In this document: positions 7,183 to 16,356 of the stretch, piece after piece | Numbering within the stretch: position 1 is the stretch's first letter | Layout: each line of letters opens with the position of its first letter | From: Martinezella rhizogenes | Lineage (GTDB): Bacteria > Pseudomonadota > Alphaproteobacteria > Rhizobiales > Rhizobiaceae | NCBI RefSeq assembly: GCF_000799715.1 | Contig: NZ_JUHG01000011.1 | Location: forward strand, 992,001-1,056,000 | Direction: 5' to 3' | Length of the DNA: 64,000 bases | Program-made: the position numbers and the translations under genes | Notes under the pieces: model-generated | What the model saw: the letters and a program-made list of their open reading frames with translations, nothing else | What the model was told of the DNA's origin: nothing | Databases searched by the model: none

Positions 7183-9030
7183 ATGTTTCGTCGCTTCGAA
7201 AAGCTCGTCGATCCGTTCCAGCATTATGACGACCTGACCCCGCCGCCGGATGCCTGGCGGTATCTCAAAAGCAATCTGCGCCCCTTCCGCTTCGTCATGA
7301 CCATGAGCCTTGCGCTCACCGTCATCGGCGCGGCGATCGAGGTCTGGCTGATCGGCTATACCAGCCAGCTCGTCGATATTCTGGCCACTGCCCGGCCGGA
7401 TCAGCTCTGGGCGTCCCACGGCACCGGCTTGCTCGCCGCCGCCGCTCTCGTGCTGATCGGCCGGCCGATTGCCGGCTATCTCCGCGAAAGCCTCGACGAC
7501 ATCGCGTTCCGGCCGAATGCCGAGACATTGGTCCGCTGGCGAGCCCATCGCCATGTCCTGCGGCAATCCGTCGGCTGGTTCCGCCAGGATTTTTCCGGAC
7601 GGATCGCCGCCCAGGTGCGCGATATCGGCAACTCCGCGACCGGAGCTGCCTATGCGGTGCTGCATACACTATCCTTCGTCAGCATCTATGTCGCAGGCTC
7701 GCTTTGGCTTATGGCCTCGATCGATTGGCGTCTCATCTGGCCGCTGCTCATATGGGTCAGCTGCTATCTCGGCCTGATGGTCTTCGTCATCCCCAGGCTG
7801 CGCAAGGCATCCGAGGAGTTCCAGGGCGCCTATGCTTCCCTGACCGGCATGCTGGTCGATACCTATGCCAATATCGACATCATCAAGCTCTTCGCCAATG
7901 CGGCGGAAGAAGACCGTGAAGGGCGGGAGCGTTTCGCTGTCGCTCGCGAGACATTCGTGCGAGTTCAGAGGCTCGAGGTCATGGTCAATTCCAGCATGCT
8001 GTTCCTCGGCAGCTTTCTGATCGTCGGGCTGGTCGGCTATGCCGTTATTCTGTGGCAGGGCGGTGGCGCGCCGCTTGGCCTCATCGCCGCCTCGCTCGCC
8101 CTGAGCTTCCGCATCACCGGCATGGCGGAATGGATGCTCGACGCCGTATCGTCGCTGTTCGGCCATCTCGGCGCGATGCGGCAATCGCTGCTGACCGTGG
8201 CGCAACCGCTCGCCATTGCGGGTGAGCCTGCCGCGCGCGAGCTTGTGGTCAATAGCGGCGCGATCGCCTTCCGAAACGTGACGCACCATTACGGCAAGGG
8301 CAATGGCGGCCTGAACGGTGTCTCGCTGCGGATAGCGCCGGGCGAAAAGGTTGGCCTCGTCGGCCGTTCCGGCACCGGAAAATCGACGCTCGTCAATCTG
8401 CTGCTGCGGTTCTTCGATCCGGAAGCCGGCTCCATCGAAATCGATGGACAGGATATCCGCAGCGTCACCCAGGAGAGCCTACGCCGGCAGATCGCCATGG
8501 TGAGCCAGGATGCCGCCCTGCTCCATCGCTCCGTTCGTGACAACATCGCTCATGGAGATCCGCGCTTTTCCGAGAGCGCGATTGCAGCGGCGCTGGATAA
8601 AGCGGCGGCGAGTGAATTCGTCGCCGCCCTGCGGGACCACGAAGGCCGCACCAGTTACGATGCTCATGTCGGCGAGCGCGGCGTCCAGCTTTCGGGCGGC
8701 CAGAGGCAGCGTATCGCGCTTGCCCGTGCTATCTTGAAGGACGCACCGATCCTCGTGTTGGACGAGGCCACATCCGCGCTCGACTCGGAGGTGGAGGCCG
8801 TCATCCAGGATACGCTCTATCGCGTCATGGAGGGCAAGACGGTGATCGCCATCGCTCACCGCCTCTCGACCATCGCCCGCATGGACCGTATCGTCGTTCT
8901 CGATGACGGGCAGATCGTCGAGAATGGCACGCATGGCGAACTGCTGGCGCAAAATGGCATCTACGCCGCTCTCTGGGCGCGCCAATCCGGCGGCTTCATC
9001 GGCGACGACGATCCCGCCCTGGCTGAATAG
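7183..9030 (+). CDS. ABC exporter, fused permease and ATPase (MsbA-like half transporter)
   Basis: A 615-residue type IV ABC half transporter that should act as a homodimer in the inner membrane. The N-terminal six-helix domain spans about residues 30-330. The nucleotide-binding domain follows with Walker A GRSGTGKST, Q-loop MVSQDAALLHRS, signature LSGGQRQRIALARAI, Walker B ILVLDEATSALD and H-loop IAHRLST, so it is complete. The substrate (lipid, peptide or drug) cannot be told. ATG 7183 is chosen for the CTGGAGGG site; the frame is open from 7123. It ends in a strong bidirectional terminator shared with leuA. Confidence 0.9.
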   Translation: MFRRFEKLVDPFQHYDDLTPPPDAWRYLKSNLRPFRFVMTMSLALTVIGAAIEVWLIGYTSQLVDILATARPDQLWASHGTGLLAAAALVLIGRPIAGYLRESLDDIAFRPNAETLVRWRAHRHVLRQSVGWFRQDFSGRIAAQVRDIGNSATGAAYAVLHTLSFVSIYVAGSLWLMASIDWRLIWPLLIWVSCYLGLMVFVIPRLRKASEEFQGAYASLTGMLVDTYANIDIIKLFANAAEEDREGRERFAVARETFVRVQRLEVMVNSSMLFLGSFLIVGLVGYAVILWQGGGAPLGLIAASLALSFRITGMAEWMLDAVSSLFGHLGAMRQSLLTVAQPLAIAGEPAARELVVNSGAIAFRNVTHHYGKGNGGLNGVSLRIAPGEKVGLVGRSGTGKSTLVNLLLRFFDPEAGSIEIDGQDIRSVTQESLRRQIAMVSQDAALLHRSVRDNIAHGDPRFSESAIAAALDKAAASEFVAALRDHEGRTSYDAHVGERGVQLSGGQRQRIALARAILKDAPILVLDEATSALDSEVEAVIQDTLYRVMEGKTVIAIAHRLSTIARMDRIVVLDDGQIVENGTHGELLAQNGIYAALWARQSGGFIGDDDPALAE

Positions 9031-9037
9031 GTGGAAA

Positions 9038-9071
9038 CAAAAAATCCCCTCGATCATCTCGAGGGGATTTT
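9038..9071. terminator. Bidirectional terminator between the ABC exporter and leuA
   Basis: A 13-bp perfect stem (AAAATCCCCTCGA with TCGAGGGGATTTT) around a 5-base loop, with A and T runs at its two sides, lies exactly between the convergent stop codons. It can end both transcripts. Confidence 0.9.
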
Positions 9072-9099
9072 GTCTTCACTGGACTACAGCGGCTGAAAT

Positions 9100-10812
9100 T
9101 CAGCCCTTCTTGGCCTTGATGTCGAGCACCCGGTTCGCCGCCGAGACGATCGCCTCGAGAGAAGCGGCGACGATATTGGTGTTGATGCCGGCGCCGAAGA
9201 GCTTGCCGCCGGGATAGGAGGTCTCGACATAGGAGATCGCCGCTGCGTTCGAGCCATGCTGCAGCGAATGCTCGGAATAGTCCTCGACCGTCATCTGAAT
9301 GCCGAGATAGATCGAGAGAGCATTGATGAATCCATCGATCGGGCCATTGCCGCGACCTTCGATGCGCTTCACCTCGCCATTGTCGGTGATCTCGGCTGCT
9401 ACGATGCGCAGGCCCTTATGCTCGGGATCGGCGAAAGTGTGGTGATCGACGAACCGGATACGGCCGTCAGGCTGCGTCACATAGCGCTCGATGAAGTGCT
9501 CGTAGATCCGCTTCGCCGGCAGTTCCTTGCCTTCTTCATCGGTGATCCGCTGGATCTCCTCGCGATATTCCACCTGCAGATTGCGCGGCAGATTGATGCC
9601 GTAGTCCTGCTGCATGATGTAGGCGATGCCGCCCTTGCCCGACTGCGAATTGATGCGGATGATCGCCTCGTAGGAGCGGCCGACATCCTGCGGATCGATC
9701 GGCAGATAGGGCACTTCCCAGATCGAATGGTTGGCAACCTTCGACGCCTTCATGCCCTTGTTGATCGCATCCTGATGCGAGCCGGAAAAGGCGGTGTAAA
9801 CCAACTCACCGACATAAGGGTGACGCTCACCGATCGCCATCTGGTTGGAATATTCGAAGACGTCCTTCATCCGTTCGATGTTGGAGCAGTCGAGCTCGGG
9901 ATCGACGCCTTGCGTGAACATGTTCAGCGCCATGGTGACGACATCGACATTGCCAGTGCGCTCGCCATTGCCAAACAAGGTGCCTTCGACACGGTCGGCG
10001 CCGGCCAGCAAGGCCAGCTCGGCGGCAGCGATACCGGTGCCGCGGTCATTGTGCGGATGCAACGAGATCAGCAGGTTTTCGCGATTGTCGAGATTGCGGC
10101 ACATCCATTCGATCTGGTCGGCATAGATGTTCGGCGTCGCCATTTCGACGGTGGACGGCAAGTTGATGATCAGCTTGTTGTCCGGCGTCGGCTTCACCAC
10201 CTCGATGACGGCGTTGCAGATTTCCAGCGCCACATCCAGCTCGGTGCCGGTAAAGCTTTCTGGCGAATATTCGAAACGATAACCGCCGCCGGCCTTGGCC
10301 GCCATGTCGGTGATCATCTTGGCGGCATCGACGGCGATCTGCTTGATGCCCTGCACATCCTTGGCGAACACCACGCGGCGCTGCAATTCGCTGGTGGAAT
10401 TGTAGAAATGCACGATCGGCTTGTTGGCGCCTTCCAGGGATTCGAAGGTGCGGGTGATCAGCTCGGGCCGGCACTGCACCAGGACCTGCAGCGAGACATC
10501 GTCCGGCACGTTGCCCTGCTCGATGCACCAGCGGGCGAAATCGAAATCGGTCTGCGAGGCCGAGGGGAAACCGATCTCGATTTCCTTGAAGCCCATGTCC
10601 AGCAGCAACTGGAACATGCGGGCCTTGCGGTCGTGGCCCATCGGGTCGACCAATGCTTGATTGCCGTCGCGCAGATCCACGGAACACCAGATCGGCGCCT
10701 TGGTGATGACCTTCGACGGCCAGGTGCGGTCGGGAATGTTGATCTGCGGGTAAGAGCGGTACTTCACCGCTGCTTCGGGCATGCCTTTGGGGGAATGGCT
10801 GTTCGCGTCCAT
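9100..10812 (-). CDS. leuA: 2-isopropylmalate synthase
   Basis: A 570-residue enzyme that condenses acetyl-CoA with 2-oxoisovalerate, the first committed step of leucine synthesis. The N-terminal TIM barrel shows the HMGL-like signature SVDLRDGNQALVDPM (metal-binding Asp, about residues 44-58) and the HxH metal site in SLHPHNDRGTG. The C-terminal third is the LeuA allosteric leucine-binding domain, with the helix near the end ending NRVLDIKAKKG. Length fits the longer type II-like group of LeuA. A GGAAGAG site precedes ATG 10812. A probable leucine leader peptide lies upstream, implying attenuation. Confidence 0.95.
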   Translation of the reverse strand: MDANSHSPKGMPEAAVKYRSYPQINIPDRTWPSKVITKAPIWCSVDLRDGNQALVDPMGHDRKARMFQLLLDMGFKEIEIGFPSASQTDFDFARWCIEQGNVPDDVSLQVLVQCRPELITRTFESLEGANKPIVHFYNSTSELQRRVVFAKDVQGIKQIAVDAAKMITDMAAKAGGGYRFEYSPESFTGTELDVALEICNAVIEVVKPTPDNKLIINLPSTVEMATPNIYADQIEWMCRNLDNRENLLISLHPHNDRGTGIAAAELALLAGADRVEGTLFGNGERTGNVDVVTMALNMFTQGVDPELDCSNIERMKDVFEYSNQMAIGERHPYVGELVYTAFSGSHQDAINKGMKASKVANHSIWEVPYLPIDPQDVGRSYEAIIRINSQSGKGGIAYIMQQDYGINLPRNLQVEYREEIQRITDEEGKELPAKRIYEHFIERYVTQPDGRIRFVDHHTFADPEHKGLRIVAAEITDNGEVKRIEGRGNGPIDGFINALSIYLGIQMTVEDYSEHSLQHGSNAAAISYVETSYPGGKLFGAGINTNIVAASLEAIVSAANRVLDIKAKKG

Positions 10813-10927
10813 GGTTTCGTCTCTTCCTTTCCCGTCATATGCCCCGCGTCTTAACCGATCATAGGCGGCTTGGCGATGACAAATGCGGACCCTCTAGGGG
10901 TATGCGGTCAATTTTGGGAAATGTCTC

Positions 10928-10972
10928 GAGGAGCGATGGCCGGGCGGGCTTTACGGCCGCCGAGCGCTCCTC
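10928..10972 (-). promoter_or_regulatory. Hairpin following the leuL leader, possible attenuator
   Basis: On the minus strand an 8-bp perfect stem (GAGGAGCG with CGCTCCTC) encloses a second stem GGCGG/CCGCC. It begins at the leader peptide stop codon, about 115 bases before leuA. There is no clear T-run after it, so a simple intrinsic terminator is not shown. It could be an alternative structure in an attenuator or a site of Rho control. Confidence 0.45.
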
Positions 10973-11096
10973 AAAGGACCCGGCAACCGCGCGTAAGGCC
11001 GAGAAGAAGAAGCGAAGTGAGGGCGCGCGTATTGTCACGCAGGGCAATGCGCCCACGTACAATCTGCTCGGAAATCTTTGCGCCAGTCGTCTTCAT
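10971..11096 (-). CDS. leuL: Probable leucine leader peptide upstream of leuA
   Basis: A 41-codon frame ending about 160 bases before leuA reads, near its end, ALTSLLLLGLTRGCRVL. It holds four consecutive Leu codons plus three more nearby, and its layout recalls enterobacterial leuL, which also has four Leu followed by Arg-rich residues. Its stop codon abuts a strong hairpin. Known leader peptides of this type make transcription of the leucine operon depend on charged tRNA-Leu. The ATG at 11096 has a weak ribosome-binding site and the true start is uncertain, since 41 codons is long for a leader. Confidence 0.6.
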   Translation of the reverse strand: MKTTGAKISEQIVRGRIALRDNTRALTSLLLLGLTRGCRVL

Positions 11097-11140
11097 GACC
11101 GCGCTTATAACCGCGCGGCGGAAAGGAAGCAACCCCCTGC

Positions 11141-12325
11141 TTATCTTTTCAGCACTTGCACAAAATGCGAGAGCGCCATCATCAACAAGCCGGCGATCAA
11201 GCCCCAGAAGGCGCCGGAAATCCCGGCGAAGGACACGCCGGATGCCGTAACGAGAAAGGTGACCGCCGCCGCCTCGCGCGATTCTACTCTCTGAAAGGCG
11301 TTCATGGCCGAGTTGGACAGCGCGCCGACCAGCGCCAGCCCCGCGACCGCCTCGATCAGGACCGGCGGGGCCAGCGTGACGAAGGCGATGACGGCGCTCG
11401 CAAGCAATCCGAGGATGATATAGACGACACCCGCGATGATCGCCGCCCAATAGCGCCGCTTGGGATCGGCATGGGCGTCCTGTCCTGCGCACATGGCGGC
11501 CGTGACGGCAGCGAGATTGATGGCATTGCCGCCGAAGGGCGCGCTCAGCAGCGAGAACAGGCCGGTGACGGCAAAGAGCGGGCCGGGTTTCGGATCATAG
11601 TGGTGCACCTTCAGCACCGCGATCCCCGGAATATTCTGGGACGCCATGGTGACGATGAACAGCGGCAGCGCGATGGAGACGAGCCCTGCAACGGTGAAAA
11701 CCGGCCTGACCAGCTCGACGCTCGGCAACAGCGAGTGCTCCAGCGACATCAACGCTCCATCCGGTATTCTCACGCCGAAGGCCAGCACCAGCGCAAAGGC
11801 GACCACCGCCGCCGGTACCGCCCAGAGCCGTTTGACCGCGCCGACTACGATCCAGGCAAGGACGATAGGCAAACCAAGCAATGGATTGAAGGCGATCGCG
11901 TTAACCGGCGCAAAACAGAGCCCGATCAGCACACCAGCCAGCATGGCATTCGCCAGTGGCGCCGGAATGGAGGCAACGGCGCGCCCAAGCGGCCGGAACA
12001 GGCCGGCAATCACGATCAGCACAGCACAGACCAAAAACGCTCCGACCGCCGCCGGAAAACCACCCTCGATCGCGCCGGTGCTGGCAAGCAATGCCGCCCC
12101 AGGCGTCGACCAGGCAATACTGATCGGCATCTTCGTCACGCCGCTGACCACGATGGCGCAAAAACCCATCGAAACCGACAACGCCATCAACCCGGACGCC
12201 GCCTGCGCCTCTGTCGCCCCGACCGCCTGCAACCCGTGCACGATCACGGCAAAGGAACTGGCGAAGCCGACAAAGGCGATGAGACAGCCCATGAACAGGC
12301 TTTGAAAGGAGAAATCTTTGAGCAT
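11141..12325 (-). CDS. BenE-family benzoate/H+ symporter-like transporter
   Basis: A 394-residue inner-membrane protein of the BenE family (nucleobase-cation-symporter-like fold) with about 11-12 hydrophobic segments. Recognisable blocks are FSFQSLFMGCLIAFVGFASS at the N-terminus, ISIAWSTPGAALLAS, and GLFSLLSAPFGGNAINLAAV. Characterised members import benzoate with protons; no benzoate catabolic genes are nearby, so the substrate here is open. The start MLKDFSFQ at 12325 matches the family; ATG at 12364 in the same frame is possible, and neither has a strong ribosome-binding site. Confidence 0.85.
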   Translation of the reverse strand: MLKDFSFQSLFMGCLIAFVGFASSFAVIVHGLQAVGATEAQAASGLMALSVSMGFCAIVVSGVTKMPISIAWSTPGAALLASTGAIEGGFPAAVGAFLVCAVLIVIAGLFRPLGRAVASIPAPLANAMLAGVLIGLCFAPVNAIAFNPLLGLPIVLAWIVVGAVKRLWAVPAAVVAFALVLAFGVRIPDGALMSLEHSLLPSVELVRPVFTVAGLVSIALPLFIVTMASQNIPGIAVLKVHHYDPKPGPLFAVTGLFSLLSAPFGGNAINLAAVTAAMCAGQDAHADPKRRYWAAIIAGVVYIILGLLASAVIAFVTLAPPVLIEAVAGLALVGALSNSAMNAFQRVESREAAAVTFLVTASGVSFAGISGAFWGLIAGLLMMALSHFVQVLKR

Positions 12326-12460
12326 GGCAGTGATGGAAGACTCATGGATGCGAAGGAAACGCATGGAGCATCTTAGACGGTGGTCATGCAAGAGTTGTTT
12401 GGGGAGAGAATAGCGCAACCCTAAAGGCCATCACGCACGCATCATTGCCAAATGAGCGCT

Positions 12461-12943
12461 CTAAGAGATCGCGACGATCTCAAGTTCTTGATCGCCGACG
12501 CTCGCGACATCTCCAACCGCCTTCCCCATCAGCAGCCTTCCCACCGGGGATACGAAGGAAATCGATCCGGTCTTGGGGTCCGCTTCATCCTCTCCGACGA
12601 TACGATAGGTCTGCACGCGCCCGTCGTCGCGGCTGAAGGTTACCGTGCTCCCAAAGGCAACCGTGTCGATCGAAGCAGGTGCAGGGATAGGCTGAGCCGT
12701 GCGAATTCTTTCCGCCAGGTAGCGCAGATCACGCAAGGGGCCGGCAGCCTGGCGCCGTCTTTCATTGATGTCTTCGATCGTGCTCGCTACGGCATAGGCC
12801 GCGCGCGCCTGTTGCAGCTGCGACTCCAGAGCCTTCAGTCCCGCCTCCGTCACAAGGTTCGGATGTGGTGAAATCGGACGGTCGGGCAACAGGGTTTCCG
12901 AAGCGGTTTCGAAACTCTCTTCCTTGGTGAAGGCAACGGCCAT
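12461..12943 (-). CDS. GreA/GreB-family transcription elongation factor-like protein
   Basis: A 160-residue protein with the Gre architecture: an N-terminal coiled coil (LVTEAGLKALESQLQQARAA to LRDLRYLAERIRTAQP) and a C-terminal FKBP-like domain (VAFGSTVTFSRDDGRVQTYR to GRLLMGKAVGDVASV). Gre factors enter the RNA polymerase secondary channel and stimulate cleavage of backtracked RNA. This copy looks like the additional rhizobial paralogue rather than the main GreA, since the first 30 residues are an unusual extension and the coiled-coil tip acidic pair is not obvious. CGGAG precedes ATG 12943. Confidence 0.8.
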   Translation of the reverse strand: MAVAFTKEESFETASETLLPDRPISPHPNLVTEAGLKALESQLQQARAAYAVASTIEDINERRRQAAGPLRDLRYLAERIRTAQPIPAPASIDTVAFGSTVTFSRDDGRVQTYRIVGEDEADPKTGSISFVSPVGRLLMGKAVGDVASVGDQELEIVAIS

Positions 12944-13111
12944 TTCGAACTCCGGTTAGTCGTGGTGTGTTCTTGCGGCGCATGAGGCGATTGCCCCACG
13001 CGTTTGTCAAAACCATATATACGACGAGAACGGACGAACCGCCAATCTTGACCCATCGGTGGATGGACGGCTGATCGGGTCTTTCAATGGCAACGAGAAT
13101 AATTCAGAGCC

Positions 13112-14068
13112 TCAGACAGCGCTCGCGTCGGCGGTCGATTCTTGCTCGATGGAGACAGCTTCCGTTACCGCCAGCTCGGCCATGGCGAGAGCGGCCTCGC
13201 GGGTCTTGGCGGCGGCGATGAAGCGGCCATTGTGGCAAAAACTCGCGCCCTCCACGCCGCAAACCACTTCCAGCTCACCATTGGTCAAGCCAGCCCAGGC
13301 GGCAGGCAGATCGGCCCGCAGCTCAAATCCCTGGTCGGCGCGGCGGATGCCGGTCAGACACCAATCCTTGTCGCGCGGGTGAACGACAAACAGCAGGTGA
13401 TCGGCGCCCGCCTTCACGATGGCGGGACGGAAGGGCATTCCCATCGGGAGTTCCAGAATACGGCCTTCGCCTGTCTCCACAATTGCCTGATGCACGAGCG
13501 CCTCGGCGCGCAATTTTGCAGCGCTCTGGCCTATCCTTGCCTCGACGAAACTACGCGCAATGGCAAGTGCGCTTTGGAATCCACGATCCTCGGCCTTGGG
13601 GTCGGTTTCGTCGAAAACGGGCTTCAAAGTTTCTAGCAGGGCTGGCAGTGTGAGCCCAGCCAGTTGCCCGGCAACGGAGGGGCTAAGCGCACCATTGTCG
13701 ACCAGATCGACCGGCAGCACGAAGCTGTTGTCGAAAGAGGTGTGCAGCGCCTCGATATGCGCTTCCGGCAGGCCGAAAGCGGCAAGATAATCGCGGCCAT
13801 AATGCTTCCAGATCAATCCGAACGAGCTGTAGGGCTGGCCATCGTCCCGTAACGGTGCGCCGCGCTGGTGGTGATCGAAGATCCGCTCTGCGGCATCATA
13901 TTTTCCGCCGACATCATAGATGATCCGATCCGCGCCGGGTGTAATCCATTCTGGCGCCCTGCTACGGACGATACGAGCCTGCGAGAAAAGCCGGGTCAGG
14001 ATGACGCTAGACAGCAGTTCATCGGCATGGAAGCCACCGGAATGGGTGACGAGGAAATCTGGGATCAT
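13112..14068 (-). CDS. MYG1/UPF0160-family DHH-like metal-dependent hydrolase
   Basis: A 318-residue protein of the MYG1 family. The diagnostic metal-binding blocks are VTHSGGFHADELLSSV at the N-terminus, IIYDVGGKYD and RIFDHHQRG, a DHH-type arrangement. Eukaryotic MYG1 is a 3'-5' RNA exonuclease; bacterial members are little studied, so the substrate is inferred only as a phosphodiester. The start at 14068 (MIPDFLVTHSGG) fits the family and has AAGG upstream; the frame extends to 14116. Monocistronic. Confidence 0.85.
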   Translation of the reverse strand: MIPDFLVTHSGGFHADELLSSVILTRLFSQARIVRSRAPEWITPGADRIIYDVGGKYDAAERIFDHHQRGAPLRDDGQPYSSFGLIWKHYGRDYLAAFGLPEAHIEALHTSFDNSFVLPVDLVDNGALSPSVAGQLAGLTLPALLETLKPVFDETDPKAEDRGFQSALAIARSFVEARIGQSAAKLRAEALVHQAIVETGEGRILELPMGMPFRPAIVKAGADHLLFVVHPRDKDWCLTGIRRADQGFELRADLPAAWAGLTNGELEVVCGVEGASFCHNGRFIAAAKTREAALAMAELAVTEAVSIEQESTADASAV

Positions 14069-14157
14069 ACCGATATGCGCCTTGTTGTTCGCGGAAGGTC
14101 CGCTTGGGATTGGCACCAGATAACCGTTGCTGGATGCCAGCTCAACCCGTCATCACG

Positions 14158-14197
14158 AAAAACGCCCTCGCCTGCCTTCCGGCAAGCGAGGGCGTTT
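14158..14197 (-). terminator. Intrinsic terminator of clpP
   Basis: On the minus strand an 11-bp stem (AACGCCCTCGC with GCGAGGGCGTT) and a second inner stem around the loop are followed by a run of T. It begins about 20 bases after the clpP stop codon. Confidence 0.85.
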
Positions 14198-14216
14198 TAT
14201 AATCGATATTGCTAGA

Positions 14217-14804
14217 TCAAATCTCAGCCTGAGACGTAACGATCCGCGAAACCAGGCCATAAGCCTTGGCTTCTTCGGCCGACAGCCAATAGTCGCGGTC
14301 GGTGTCCTTGGCGATCTTTTCGATCGGCTGGCCAGTGGCTTCCGAGAAGATCCGGTTCAGACGCTCGTTCATCTTGATGATCTCGCGAGCCTGGATCTCG
14401 ATATCAGAGGCCATGCCGCGCGTGCCACCGGACGGTTGGTGCAGCAGGAAGCGCGTGTTCGGCAGGCAAATACGACGCTCCTTGGGAACCGAAACGTAGA
14501 TCAGCGCACCAGCGGAGGCGACCCAACCGGTGCCGATGATCCAGACCTTCGGCTTGATGAACTTGATCATGTCGTGAATGGAATCGCCGGATTCGACGTG
14601 GCCGCCGGGCGAATTCACGTAGATGCGGATATCCTCATCGCTGGCGGAGGAAAGTGCCACGAGCTGCGAGCAAACCTTTTGAGCCAGTTCCTGCGTGATG
14701 CCGCCGTAAATGAAGATGGAACGCGACTTGAAAAGATTCGCCTCCGCGTCCTTGCCCAAGGGCTGCTCGGTCTTCTTGTCTTCCTGTTCGTCTTCGTCGT
14801 TCAT
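14217..14804 (-). CDS. clpP: ATP-dependent Clp protease proteolytic subunit (ClpP paralogue)
   Basis: A 195-residue ClpP serine protease subunit that forms the tetradecameric chamber served by ClpA or ClpX. The catalytic triad is complete: Ser98 in [11 protein letters not shown], His122 in LLHQPSGG and Asp171 in [12 protein letters not shown]. The loop [10 protein letters not shown] differs from the usual GQAASMGA of the housekeeping enzyme, suggesting one of the additional rhizobial ClpP copies. No propeptide is evident. GGAGAG precedes the ATG. It is not next to clpX or tig, again unlike the main clpP locus. Confidence 0.9.
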   Translation of the reverse strand: MNDEDEQEDKKTEQPLGKDAEANLFKSRSIFIYGGITQELAQKVCSQLVALSSASDEDIRIYVNSPGGHVESGDSIHDMIKFIKPKVWIIGTGWVASAGALIYVSVPKERRICLPNTRFLLHQPSGGTRGMASDIEIQAREIIKMNERLNRIFSEATGQPIEKIAKDTDRDYWLSAEEAKAYGLVSRIVTSQAEI

Positions 14805-15036
14805 TCAACTCTCCAGCATGATGCGTCGTTCACCGCACATAGTGCGACTCAATGCGTAAAACAATGCCGGAAAAAGGCAAGGCGGGAATAGCACCTGGGA
14901 ATAGGGCGTTATGGTTGCGGATTACCGAAATGTAACTTGCCGCGGCTTTGAAAAACCGAAATTGCATCCTACGTCAGGTTAGCGCGAGAAAAAGCGCGCC
15001 CCGAATTTGCAGCAACAGATTGCCAAGGAGGCCATC

Positions 15037-15828
15037 ATGTCGCCTGAAGAACGTCAATTGCTCGCCTCTCTCTTCGACCGCGTCCGCGCCGCCGCCGGCA
15101 CCCAGCGCGATGCCGACGCGGAGAGCTTCATCAATCAGTCGGTTCACGACCAGCCCTATGCCCCCTATTTTCTCGCGCAGGCCGTCATCATGCAGGAACA
15201 GGGCATGAAGGCCGCGGCCGACCGCATCCAGCAGCTCGAAGCGCGCGTGCATGAGCTGGAACAGCAGGGCGCTGATAACCATCCGCAGGGCCAAAGCGGC
15301 GGTTTCCTCGGCGGCCTCGGCTCGCTCTTCGGCGGTGGCCAGCAGCAACAGCGCGGTCCCGCGCCCCAGGCCGGCTACCCGCAGCAGCAAGGTCATCTCT
15401 ATGACGATTACGCCCGCAATGCCCAACCGCAGCCCGGCCCATGGGGCGGCCAGCAACAACCGAGCGGCCCCTGGAGCCAGCAAGCAGCCCCTGCCTCGGC
15501 CGGCGGTAGCTTCCTGCGCGGAGCGCTCGGCACAGCCGCCGGCGTCGCCGGCGGCGTGATGCTGGCGAATTCGCTCTCCAGCCTCTTCAGCCCCCATCTC
15601 GGCGGCACCGCCGCTGGCGGCCTCTTCGGCGGCACCGGCACCGCTGCCGGCGTTGCCGAACAACCAGCCCAGGAGACGGTCATCAACAACTATTACGGCA
15701 ACGACGACAACAACGATCAGAATGATCAGAGCGCGGCCGATTACGCCCAGGATGCTGCCCAGGACGCTCAGGACGACGCCAATGACGATTCGTTCGACAA
15801 TAGCGGCGACGACAGCTCGTTTGCCTGA
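15037..15828 (+). CDS. DUF2076 family protein
   Basis: A 263-residue protein of the DUF2076 family, function unknown. The N-terminal helical part (MSPEERQLLASLFDRVRAAA, then QPYAPYFLAQAVIMQEQGMK and a coiled coil near residues 55-75) is the conserved portion. The middle is Gly/Gln/Pro-rich with QQQQ tracts, residues about 165-205 are Gly/Ala-rich and hydrophobic, and the tail is strongly acidic and Asn/Asp-rich. The low-complexity design suggests an intrinsically disordered or surface-associated protein. A perfect AAGGAGG site fixes the start at 15037. Confidence 0.8.
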   Translation: MSPEERQLLASLFDRVRAAAGTQRDADAESFINQSVHDQPYAPYFLAQAVIMQEQGMKAAADRIQQLEARVHELEQQGADNHPQGQSGGFLGGLGSLFGGGQQQQRGPAPQAGYPQQQGHLYDDYARNAQPQPGPWGGQQQPSGPWSQQAAPASAGGSFLRGALGTAAGVAGGVMLANSLSSLFSPHLGGTAAGGLFGGTGTAAGVAEQPAQETVINNYYGNDDNNDQNDQSAADYAQDAAQDAQDDANDDSFDNSGDDSSFA

Positions 15829-15852
15829 GGCCAATCGTCTTTGACCCATAAG

Positions 15853-15886
15853 AAAAGGCCGCCTCCCTCGGGATAGCGGCCTTTTT
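15853..15886. terminator. Bidirectional terminator between the DUF2076 gene and queF
   Basis: A 10-bp stem (AAAAGGCCGC with GCGGCCTTTT) flanked by A and T runs sits between the convergent stop codons and can serve both genes. Confidence 0.85.
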
Positions 15887-15890
15887 CAAT

Positions 15891-16355
15891 TCAACCGCGC
15901 CCGCGATAGGGCTGCACGCCCTGATCCGGCAGCCACACGCCTTCCGGCGGCTTGCCCGTCTGCCAGAAGACGTCGATCGGGATGCCACCACGCGGATACC
16001 AGTAGGCGCCGATGCGCAGCCACTTGGGCTCCAGCAACTCCACCAGACGCTTGGCGATATAGATCGAGCAATCCTCGTGGAAGGCGCCGTGGTTGCGGAA
16101 GGAATGCAGGAAAAGTTTTAGCGACTTCGATTCCACCAGCCACTCGTTCGGCACATAGTCGATGACGATATGGGCGAAATCGGGCTGGCCGGTCATCGGG
16201 CAGAGCGAGGTGAATTCCGGCGCGGTGAAGCGCACGACATAATCCGTGCCGGCATGGCCAGCGGGCACCTTCTCGAGAACGGCCACCTCGGGGTTCGCGG
16301 CCGTTTCCGTCTGGTTGCCGAGCATCGACAGGCCGGAAACATCGGTCTTGGGCAT
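15891..16355 (-). CDS. queF: NADPH-dependent 7-cyano-7-deazaguanine reductase
   Basis: A 154-residue short-form QueF that reduces preQ0 to preQ1 in queuosine synthesis for tRNA. The nucleophile Cys52 and Asp59 are visible in [10 protein letters not shown], the same spacing as in Bacillus QueF, and the QueF motif is [15 protein letters not shown] with HEDC following. The start codon lies 1 base after the upstream CDF gene and its GGAG site lies inside that gene, so the two are translationally linked. No other queuosine gene is in the window. Confidence 0.93.
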   Translation of the reverse strand: MPKTDVSGLSMLGNQTETAANPEVAVLEKVPAGHAGTDYVVRFTAPEFTSLCPMTGQPDFAHIVIDYVPNEWLVESKSLKLFLHSFRNHGAFHEDCSIYIAKRLVELLEPKWLRIGAYWYPRGGIPIDVFWQTGKPPEGVWLPDQGVQPYRGRG

Positions 16356-16356
16356 A

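Noticed and set aside
9256-10854. A 532-codon plus-strand frame opposite leuA
   Set aside because: LeuA motifs are complete on the minus strand; the plus frame has no recognisable domain.
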